In this document: positions 16,613-23,306 of the stretch, piece after piece
Layout of the letters: the number at the start of each line of letters is the position of its first letter
How positions within the stretch are numbered: the first letter of the stretch is position 1
Assembly (NCBI RefSeq): GCF_001612685.1
Contig: NZ_BDAY01000048.1
Location: forward strand, 1 to 64,000
DNA from: Nocardia altamirensis NBRC 108246
GTDB lineage: Bacteria; Actinomycetota; Actinomycetes; Mycobacteriales; Mycobacteriaceae
Direction of reading: 5' to 3'
DNA: 64,000 nt
Notes under the pieces: model-generated
Told to the model about the DNA's origin: nothing
The model's input: only the letters and a program-made list of their open reading frames with translations
Database searches by the model: none
Made by a program: the position numbers and the translations under genes

Positions 16613-16968
16613 ACCAGGCTTGCAGGGCACCCGCAGCAGCGCAGGGGTGCTTTTCGAAGAGGCCGGTACGGCACGATTCGCAGCGAGCTCGGTCCTGTTC
16701 ACTCTGGGAAAGACTCAACGCGATGCCCGCATGTCGCGCCAGCGCTCAGTCCGATGTGCGGACCTGGCTGACCACGCAAAGCCGTTCCGAACCCCCGCGG
16801 TTGAATGGTCAACTGGCGCAGTCGAGACATGCCCAACCGTCCACTTCCAGCGCACAATCCGCCGTCCGATGAGACCGACCGCTCCGAGCACCCCTCCGGA
16901 TCGACAGGCCCACTGGACGTCGGGCAGGATAGTGGGCGCGAACAGGCAACTGGGAGGAGCACATCGAG
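16613..16968. other. Gene-free stretch
   Basis: 356 bases between the microprotein and the YtxH-like gene. I see no gene, tRNA or strong hairpin in it. It presumably carries the promoter of the gene at 16969. Confidence 0.4.
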
Positions 16969-17214
16969 ATGCTGCGGTTGATCATCGGCGTGGCGGCCGG
17001 ATACGTACTCGGCAGCAAGGCCGGGCGCGCGCGCTACGAACAGATCAGTGCGGCGACCCGTGCGCTGACGGAAAGCCCGGTGACCCGCAAGCTGGTGCTG
17101 ATCGGCAGGCAACGGCTGTCGGACAAACTCAGCACCCGCCCGAAACTGGAGCCGATGGAGCCGCTCGATGAGCGCACCACCGTCCTCGTCCCGCAGGATC
17201 AGCTGCGCCGCTGA
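16969..17214 (+). CDS. Small YtxH-like protein (Rv2342-like position)
   Basis: A protein of 81 residues. The hydrophobic N-terminus MLRLIIGVAAGYVLGSKAGR is followed by ARYEQISAATRALTESP, the pattern of actinobacterial YtxH-type small proteins: one membrane-associated helix with the glycine-rich GYxLGxKAGRxRY motif, then a helical tail. The RBS GGGAGGAG lies 10 bases upstream of the ATG. The location upstream of dnaG matches Rv2342 in M. tuberculosis as I recall it. The role is unknown, probably envelope-associated. Confidence 0.78.
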   Translation: MLRLIIGVAAGYVLGSKAGRARYEQISAATRALTESPVTRKLVLIGRQRLSDKLSTRPKLEPMEPLDERTTVLVPQDQLRR

Positions 17215-17357
17215 GCATCTCGACGGATAGGCAGCTTCCGTCGCCGACCTACCCTGTCGCCGAATCATCACTGATCGGGCAGCCACGTGGTGATCACCGT
17301 GGACTGCCGAAACAGAGCTGCGGACGACCGCCGCTCTACTAACGGATTGCGCAGCAC

Positions 17358-17993
17358 CTACTGCTCGGACGCAGGTAGCGCGGTAGAGATCTTGGCAGCG
17401 CCGAGCATCATGGTCGCGATGACATCCGTCAGGTGCTCTCGGCTGGTGTCGAATTCCCCGCGCAACCAGGCCGCGACCAACTCCAGCACGCCGCTCACGA
17501 TGGCAAAGGCCGCAAGGTCACTGTCGAGTTCGTTCGGCGCGGCGTCGCCCGCCAGCTCTCGATTCATCGCGACCATCGCCTTGGCGATCATCCGGATGCT
17601 CGCCAGGCGCAGTTCGTCGACGACCGGGCTGGCCCTGGCCGCCAACACCATCTGACCGCGCCGCGGATCGGCGATCACGAACCCCAACGACGCCTCGGCG
17701 GCCGCATGCACCTGCGATCGGATATCACGCGGCGCTTCCAGGGTCGCGCTGACCACGACCTGCAGTCCCTGCGCGGTCATGTCCTGCGCAACCGCTGCCA
17801 GCAACGCGTCACGGTCGGCGAAGTGTTCGTAGAAGTACCGATCGTTGAGCCGGGCACGCGCGCAAACCGCCCGCTTGGTGACCTGATTCAACCCACCTTC
17901 GGCGAACAGGTCCAGCGCAGCCTCGACCAACGCCGCCCGGCGTCGGGTCCGGCGTTGTTCTGCGGTCTCACCGCCGTAACTCCGTGATTCCAT
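17358..17993 (-). CDS. TetR-family regulator
   Basis: A protein of 211 residues from ATG at 17993 (MESRSYGGETAEQRRTRRRA); an ATG at 18002 is the alternative. The HTH is AALVEAALDLFAEGGLNQVT followed by KRAVCARARLNDRYFYEHFA, with a helical ligand-binding domain after it. It is divergent from the MpaB-type oxygenase at 18127. The gap contains a perfect 7-3-7 palindrome (18050-18066) that is the likely operator, so this repressor probably controls itself and the oxygenase. The inducer is unknown. Confidence 0.88.
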   Translation of the reverse strand: MESRSYGGETAEQRRTRRRAALVEAALDLFAEGGLNQVTKRAVCARARLNDRYFYEHFADRDALLAAVAQDMTAQGLQVVVSATLEAPRDIRSQVHAAAEASLGFVIADPRRGQMVLAARASPVVDELRLASIRMIAKAMVAMNRELAGDAAPNELDSDLAAFAIVSGVLELVAAWLRGEFDTSREHLTDVIATMMLGAAKISTALPASEQ

Positions 17994-18049
17994 CTCCCGC
18001 ATTCTCCCCCACAACCTCTTGACCGGTGCGCAATTGTGGTGCACTCTGA

Positions 18050-18066
18050 CACCAGAATATCTGGTG
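18050..18066. promoter_or_regulatory. Operator between TetR gene and MpaB-type oxygenase
   Basis: CACCAGA (18050-18056), spacer ATA, TCTGGTG (18060-18066): a perfect inverted repeat, with another CACCAGA half-site just downstream in GCGCACCAGATGC. It lies centrally in the divergent intergenic region. Typical size and placement for a TetR dimer site. Confidence 0.6.
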
Positions 18067-18126
18067 CAGCAGCGCACCAGATGCTCGGGCACGACGCGAT
18101 CGGCGTCGGAACAAAGGAGTTCACCG

Positions 18127-19065
18127 ATGACCTGCCCTGTGAGCCACCAGTCGACGTCGGTCCTGCCGTCGGTAGATCGCGCGGCCCGCAACCCTGTCCT
18201 CGAACAGTTCGAGCGGTTCAGCGGTTCGGTGTTCGTCGCATTGTTTGCAGGCGCGCTGTTCGACCAGACCATGCTGCCGGAAGTATCCGCGGCGCTGGAG
18301 GACACCGGTCGTTTCCGCAAAACGGAGGCGTTCGGGCGGGCAATCCGATCGGCCGCCTCCGAGCAGCTCGCGTTCGCCGGTGACGACACCGATCGGCGAG
18401 CGGAAATGGACCGGCTCAAGCGCCTGCATCGCGATGTGAAAGGCGTTGGCTACAACGGAGTTCGGTACAGCGCACTGAATCCACAATCGTGGAACTGGAT
18501 CATGATCAGCACGTTCTTCATGCATCTGCGCGGATACGAGGCCATGATCGGCGAGCGGCTCAGCGACGCGGACCACCAGGCGGTCTGGGATCGCTACCGC
18601 GAGATGGTGGAGCAACTACAACTGCCCGGCCGATCCCGGCTCGTGGAAAGCTACCCGGAGCTGTGCGCGTACTACGACCGCATGGTCAGCGAGAAGCTGG
18701 AATCCAACGTCACTCTCGAGAATGTCGTCGGCCTGCTCCGGCGCCCACCGCGACCCGACTTCCTGCCACGCGTCACCGCACCCGCATGGGAGCTGGCCGC
18801 CCCGGTCGCCGGGCATGTCGCCGCCGTCCTCGGCTTCGGCATCATGCATCCCGGCGTCCGCAGCCTCACCGGCATGCGGTGGACCGCCCGCCACGACTTC
18901 GAATTCGCGGCGCTGACAAAGGTTCTCGGACTGACCTACCGGCTACTTCCGTCCGTCGTCACCGACACTCCCCTGGTCCGCAATCGACGCCGATACGCAA
19001 AACTGGTCGAGCGCTACCAGGCCGTCGGGCTGAGTTCGTTCGCCCCCGAGAAACTGAGTTCTTAA
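18127..19065 (+). CDS. MpaB/rubber-oxygenase-like protein (DUF2236)
   Basis: A protein of 312 residues from ATG at 18127, with an ideal AAAGGAG seven bases upstream. Features of the DUF2236 heme-b family include the region RLHRDVKGVGYNGVRYSALN (His-x-x-V-x-G, Tyr-x-Ala), the following WNWIMISTFFMHLRGYEAMI helix, and the C-terminal half with WELAAPVAGHVAAVLGFGIM. The family includes the fungal oxygenase MpaB and latex-clearing protein, but most actinobacterial members are uncharacterised. It probably oxidises a hydrophobic substrate. It is divergent from, and probably repressed by, the TetR regulator at 17358. Its stop overlaps that of dnaG by 4 bases on the opposite strand. Confidence 0.82.
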   Translation: MTCPVSHQSTSVLPSVDRAARNPVLEQFERFSGSVFVALFAGALFDQTMLPEVSAALEDTGRFRKTEAFGRAIRSAASEQLAFAGDDTDRRAEMDRLKRLHRDVKGVGYNGVRYSALNPQSWNWIMISTFFMHLRGYEAMIGERLSDADHQAVWDRYREMVEQLQLPGRSRLVESYPELCAYYDRMVSEKLESNVTLENVVGLLRRPPRPDFLPRVTAPAWELAAPVAGHVAAVLGFGIMHPGVRSLTGMRWTARHDFEFAALTKVLGLTYRLLPSVVTDTPLVRNRRRYAKLVERYQAVGLSSFAPEKLSS

Positions 19066-20987
19066 GCGCCGGTGGCGAAGTCGTCAGAGCTACCCATCGC
19101 CTGGGTGAGCAGACTCTTGCGGTACTGCTCCAGGGCAACCAGATCCCCGAACAACGCCATGTACGCCTCGGGCTCCTCCGTGGACGACACCCGCTGCAGC
19201 TTCGACTTCAGCTCGGCGATCTGGCGGCCGACCCAGGCCTCCTGCGTGCGTGCCAGCACGCCCGCGACGAAACGCGGAAGACCGGCTTCGGTCTTGACCG
19301 GCAGCGGCTCATTCGCCAGCTCGGAGAGCAGCGCGCGCATGGTCAGGTCGTCGGTGCGATCGGCGACGGCGTTGACCCATTCGGCGCCGCCGAGCCCGGC
19401 GGCCGTGCCACCGACCTCGGCGATCAACTGCCGGACCGCCGCGTAGGCGGGGTGCGTGAACGCGTCGGCCTCCAGCGAGTCGAAAACCGCCCCGGCCATC
19501 GCCGGATACTGCAGCGCCGCGACGAGCAGCTGCCGCTGCGGCAGCAGGGTCGGATCGTTCGGATTCGGCCGCGCCGCAGGATGTTCGGCGACCACATCGC
19601 TTTCCGGGGCAGCCTGTCGCCCGCCGGCGCCACGGGTGCCGCCACCCGCGCGATTGCGCTTGGCTTCCTCGCCGACCCGGCGCACCACGGTCTGGATATC
19701 GTCCCAGCCGACCCACCCGGCCAGCTTCGTCGCGTACGCCTTGCGCAGCGCGTTGTCCTTGATCTGCGCGACCACCGGGATCGCCCGGCGCAGCGACTCG
19801 ACCTGCCCCTCGGCGGTATCCAGGTTGTGGTCGGCGAGCAGGCCGCGAATCACGAACTCGTACAGCGGGGTCCGCCGCGCGACCAGGTCGCGGACGGCAC
19901 CGTCGCCGGAATGCTGGCGTAGCTCGCACGGGTCCTGCCCGTCCGGCGCGATCGCGATGTAGGTCTGCCCGGCCAGCTTCTGGTCGCCCGCAAAGGCTTT
20001 CAGCGCCGCGGCCTGGCCTGCGGCGTCACCGTCGAAGGTGTAGATGATCTCGCCGCGCCAGAAGTTGTCGTCGAGCAGCAGCCTGCGCAGCAGCGCCAGA
20101 TGCTCTTCGCCGAAGGCGGTGCCACAGGAGGCGACGGCGGTCTTCACGCCTGCCAGGTGCATGGCCATCACGTCGGTGTAGCCCTCGACGACGACGGCCT
20201 GATGTCCCTTGGCGATGTCGCGCTTGGCCAGGTCGAGGCCGAACAGCACCTGAGACTTCTTGTACAGGATCGTTTCCGGGGTGTTGACGTACTTGCCCGG
20301 CATGGTGTCGTCGTCGAAGAGCTTGCGCGCGCCGAAGCCGATGACATCGCCGCCGAGGTTGCGGATCGGCCAGAGCAGCCGACGGTGGAACCGGTCGATC
20401 GGGCCGCGCTGCCCCTGTCTGGACAGCCCTGCGGCCTCCAGCTCCTTGAACTCGAAACCCTTGCGCAGCAGATGTTTGGTCAGGGTGTCCCAACCCGCGG
20501 GGGCATACCCGCAGCCGAACTGCTGGGCAGCGGCGGCATCGAAATTGCGGTCGGTGAGGTACTTGCGCGCGGTCTCGGCCTCCGGCTCGCGCAGCTGGGC
20601 CATGTAGTACTCGTGCGCAGCCGCGTTGGCGGCGACCAACCTGGAGCGGGTGCCGCGGTCGCGCTGCACCGAGGTGCCGCCGCCTTCGTAATTGATCTGG
20701 TAGCCGATCCGGTCCGCCATCTGCTCGACCGCTTCGACGAACCCGACATGCTCCATCTTCTGCAGGAACGCGAAGACGTCGCCGCCCTCGCCGCAGCCGA
20801 AGCAGTGGTAGAGGCCGTGATTGGGGCGGACGTGGAACGACGGCGACTTCTCGTCGTGGAACGGGCACAGGCCTTTCATCGAGTCGGCACCCGCGCGCTT
20901 CAGCGCGACGTACTCCCCCACGATGTCTTCGATTCGGACGCGGTCACGTATCGCCGCGATATCGCGATCTGGGAGTCGTCCGGCCAC
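19062..20987 (-). CDS. dnaG: DNA primase
   Basis: A protein of 641 residues, the usual actinobacterial length. It makes RNA primers for replication in complex with the DnaB helicase. The CHC2-type zinc finger is formed by C41, H44, C62 and C65 (CPFHDEKSPSFH ... HCFGCGEGGD). The TOPRIM catalytic core has VVVEGYTDVMAMHLAG and YTFDGDAAGQAAALKAF, with the acidic metal-binding residues. The C-terminal helical domain for DnaB contact follows a short linker rich in Gly and Arg near residues 440-460. It is followed in the same orientation by the dgt gene upstream (21103-22362), as in M. tuberculosis (Rv2343c-Rv2344c, from memory). Confidence 0.98.
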   Translation of the reverse strand: MAGRLPDRDIAAIRDRVRIEDIVGEYVALKRAGADSMKGLCPFHDEKSPSFHVRPNHGLYHCFGCGEGGDVFAFLQKMEHVGFVEAVEQMADRIGYQINYEGGGTSVQRDRGTRSRLVAANAAAHEYYMAQLREPEAETARKYLTDRNFDAAAAQQFGCGYAPAGWDTLTKHLLRKGFEFKELEAAGLSRQGQRGPIDRFHRRLLWPIRNLGGDVIGFGARKLFDDDTMPGKYVNTPETILYKKSQVLFGLDLAKRDIAKGHQAVVVEGYTDVMAMHLAGVKTAVASCGTAFGEEHLALLRRLLLDDNFWRGEIIYTFDGDAAGQAAALKAFAGDQKLAGQTYIAIAPDGQDPCELRQHSGDGAVRDLVARRTPLYEFVIRGLLADHNLDTAEGQVESLRRAIPVVAQIKDNALRKAYATKLAGWVGWDDIQTVVRRVGEEAKRNRAGGGTRGAGGRQAAPESDVVAEHPAARPNPNDPTLLPQRQLLVAALQYPAMAGAVFDSLEADAFTHPAYAAVRQLIAEVGGTAAGLGGAEWVNAVADRTDDLTMRALLSELANEPLPVKTEAGLPRFVAGVLARTQEAWVGRQIAELKSKLQRVSSTEEPEAYMALFGDLVALEQYRKSLLTQAMGSSDDFATGA

Positions 20988-21102
20988 GGCAGTGAGCGTA
21001 CCCGCCGGGTCCGACGTTCTTCACGTTTGGTTCGGCCGCGAGCGGCGTGGTCACGCAGAAGTCGGAGTCGGGCGTCACCGACGTCACACCGAGCCCGCTC
21101 TG

Positions 21103-22362
21103 TCAGTGCCCCAACGCGGCAGCGACCCGCTCGAGCCTGCTCTCGGTGTACGACGCGATCTGGTCGACGATCACCCGCACCCGCGCGGTGTCGTCCTCGG
21201 CCGCCGTCCACCACGGCAGCAACAGCGGATCGAGTCCGTGCGGCGCATCGGCCAGCAGCCGCTCGGCCACCGCACGGATGCGGTCGCGCTGCGCGGCCTG
21301 CCGGAGCTTGTGATCGGGATCGGACATGACGTATCGCAGCGCGACGGTCTTGAGCACGGCCACCTCCGCGGCGACGACGCGCGGTACCTCTAGGTCGGCG
21401 CCGTACCGGGTGAGCGGCGCACCGCCTGCCACATCGCGGGTGGCGCCGATCGCGGCCGTCGCGAAACGACCGACCAGCTCACTGGTAAGCCTTTTCAGCG
21501 CAACAGAACTGCCGAGCGTCCCGTCGTAGCCGGCCACCGCCTTGACCACCGGCAGCTCCGACAACCGCTGCGCGGCGGCAACCAGCTCGTCGGCCGACAG
21601 TGAGTAATGTTTGTGCCGCCCAAGGCTGCCCAGCGCATCCTGCTCGACCGGGTCGGCCAGCGCACGCAGGTCGATCCGGCCCGCGATCACCCCGTCCTCG
21701 ACGTCGTGCACCGAGTACGCGACATCGTCGGACCAGTCCATGATCTGGCATTCCAGGCTCCTGCGCCGCTCCGGCGCGTCCTTGCGCACCCAGTCGAGCA
21801 GCTCGGCATCGATGTCGTAAGCACCGAACTTCGTGCCGGAACCCGTTCTGCCCCAAGGATATTTGAGGGTGGCGTCGAGTGCGGCCCGAGTCAGGTTGAG
21901 CCCGGCGCTCACTCCGTCGCCGTCGAGCACCTTCGGTTCGAGACGCATGAGAATCCGCAGATTCTGCGCATTTCCCTCGAATCCGCCGTGCGCGTCGGCG
22001 AATATGTCGAGCGCCCGTTCCCCGTTGTGCCCGTACGGCGGATGCCCGATGTCGTGCGCGAGCCCGGCCAGATCGACCAGGTCCGCATCGCACCCGAGCC
22101 CATCGGCGATGCTGCGCCCGATCTGGGCGACCTCCAGCGAATGCGTCAGTCGCGTCCGCGGCGTGTCCCCGTCCCGCGGACCCATGACCTGTGTCTTGTC
22201 GGCAAGTCTGCGCAGCGCCGCCGAGTGCAACACCCTGGCCCGATCTCGCGCGAATTCGGTCCGATGCCCGGTCTCGAACTCGGTGCGCGGCGGCCCGAGC
22301 CCGGCCGTCTTCGCCCCCTCGACGACGAGACGTTCGTAGTCGAGCCCGCTGTAGTCGCCCAC
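21103..22362 (-). CDS. dgt: Deoxyguanosinetriphosphate triphosphohydrolase-like protein
   Basis: A protein of 419 residues. It cleaves dNTPs to the deoxynucleoside and tripolyphosphate and so tunes nucleotide pools. The HD-domain metal residues are visible: RLTHSLEVAQIGRSIA (His), LAGLAHDIGHPPYGHNGE (His-Asp) and a distal Asp in MDWSDDVAYSVHD. The start is GTG at 22362, sharing one base with the TAG of the upstream DUF218 gene (TAGTG), which implies translational coupling. It is upstream of dnaG in the same orientation. Confidence 0.95.
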   Translation of the reverse strand: MGDYSGLDYERLVVEGAKTAGLGPPRTEFETGHRTEFARDRARVLHSAALRRLADKTQVMGPRDGDTPRTRLTHSLEVAQIGRSIADGLGCDADLVDLAGLAHDIGHPPYGHNGERALDIFADAHGGFEGNAQNLRILMRLEPKVLDGDGVSAGLNLTRAALDATLKYPWGRTGSGTKFGAYDIDAELLDWVRKDAPERRRSLECQIMDWSDDVAYSVHDVEDGVIAGRIDLRALADPVEQDALGSLGRHKHYSLSADELVAAAQRLSELPVVKAVAGYDGTLGSSVALKRLTSELVGRFATAAIGATRDVAGGAPLTRYGADLEVPRVVAAEVAVLKTVALRYVMSDPDHKLRQAAQRDRIRAVAERLLADAPHGLDPLLLPWWTAAEDDTARVRVIVDQIASYTESRLERVAAALGH

Positions 22363-23057
22363 TACTGTCCCGCCGTGTATCGGAAATCCGCCGCGAAATG
22401 GGTGAGCTGATACCAGAGCAAAGCGCCTGTCTCCCTGGCGATTCCGTGTGCCTGCGACTCACGGGTGTACACCGCGGGCCCGGTCCTGGTCGGCGCGGTC
22501 CACGCGTCGAGGCCTTCGTCCCGAGCCATCGTTCGGGTGCGCAGCGAATGCCATGGATCGCTCACCAGCACCGCGGCCGACATGTCGCGTGCCTTCATCG
22601 CGTTCGCCACCGCCTCGACGCTGCGCAAAGTGTCGGAGCCGGTTTCGACAGCCAGAATCTTGTCGCCGGGCACTCCGCGCGACTGCAGATAGTTCTTCCC
22701 TGACGCCGCCTCGGTGTACAGGTCACCCTCCTGCTTCCCACCGACGGTGATCACCCGCGGTGCCACCCCGAGCCGAAACAGCTTGTAGGCCTGATCCAGT
22801 CGCGCCTCGAACACCGTGGACGGTGTGCCGGAATATTGCGCGGCGCCGAGCACGACGATCGCGTCGGCGGTCGCGTAATCGTCGATCCGCGCCACCTGCC
22901 ACACCCGGAAGGCGGTGCCCCCGACCAGCACCAACCCCATCAACACCGACCCGACGAGCAGCCGTCGAAACCAGCGGAACGCCCCCGCACCGGAGCCGCG
23001 CGGGCGGACGGGGTCGGGCGCCGAATCGACCCGAGCGCGCATTGTTGGCGAATCCAC
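22362..23057 (-). CDS. DUF218/SanA-like membrane protein (YdcF family)
   Basis: A protein of 231 residues. One membrane anchor at residues about 33-55 (LLVGSVLMGLVLVGGTAFRV) is followed by an outside DUF218 domain with DAIVVLGAAQYSGTPSTVFE, ITVGGKQEGDLYTEA, VETGSDTLRSVEAV and VLVSDPWHSLRT, the conserved ElyC/SanA/YdcF motifs. Family members act in envelope integrity or lipid-carrier metabolism, but no reaction is settled. The start may be GTG 23057 or ATG 23042. It is coupled to dgt, and lies 114 bases downstream of the RiPP precursor gene on the same strand, so it may be cotranscribed with the RiPP locus. Whether it takes part in it is unknown. Confidence 0.82.
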   Translation of the reverse strand: MDSPTMRARVDSAPDPVRPRGSGAGAFRWFRRLLVGSVLMGLVLVGGTAFRVWQVARIDDYATADAIVVLGAAQYSGTPSTVFEARLDQAYKLFRLGVAPRVITVGGKQEGDLYTEAASGKNYLQSRGVPGDKILAVETGSDTLRSVEAVANAMKARDMSAAVLVSDPWHSLRTRTMARDEGLDAWTAPTRTGPAVYTRESQAHGIARETGALLWYQLTHFAADFRYTAGQ

Positions 23058-23171
23058 GCTCCAAGTCTGCCAGTACCCGCACTCCGAACGGGTTGTTCGG
23101 GACCGACCTGAGACGTTCGGTGTTGATCATGGCGGTCCGTACGGGGAGCACGTCCCGCACGCAACGACCGG

Positions 23172-23306
23172 CTAAACGGCGGGTGCGGTGTAGTCGTCGG
23201 CCCACTCGAAGCTGCGGGGCTGGGTACGCCAGCAGCACATCTGCGGCGCCAGCGGCTGCTCCTCGGTTTCCGGCAACTCCTGCAGTTCCAGGATGTCAGT
23301 GTCCAT
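23172..23306 (-). CDS. Putative lanthipeptide-type RiPP precursor (44 residues)
   Basis: ATG at 23306 lies inside the last codons of the LanL-type synthetase gene (11-base overlap) and is preceded by GGGAAGAGG, so translation is probably coupled. The N-terminal part, MDTDILELQELPETEEQPLA, resembles leaders of class III/IV lanthipeptides: an amphipathic ILELQEL helix followed by PETE. The core, about residues 21-44, holds Cys24 and Cys25 next to Trp26, then Thr28, Ser32, Trp35, Tyr39 and Thr40, and ends APAV. Both Cys precede every core Ser/Thr, whereas most lanthipeptides have Ser/Thr before Cys. Modification by the adjacent enzyme is inferred from position and leader. The mature product and its role are unknown. 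No second precursor was found nearby. Confidence 0.75.
   Translation of the reverse strand: MDTDILELQELPETEEQPLAPQMCCWRTQPRSFEWADDYTAPAV

Noticed and set aside
17283..17302. Palindrome-like GGTGATCACC with CCACG/CGTGG flanks
   Set aside because: Arms are out of register by one base, no U tract, between convergent genes; too weak to call.
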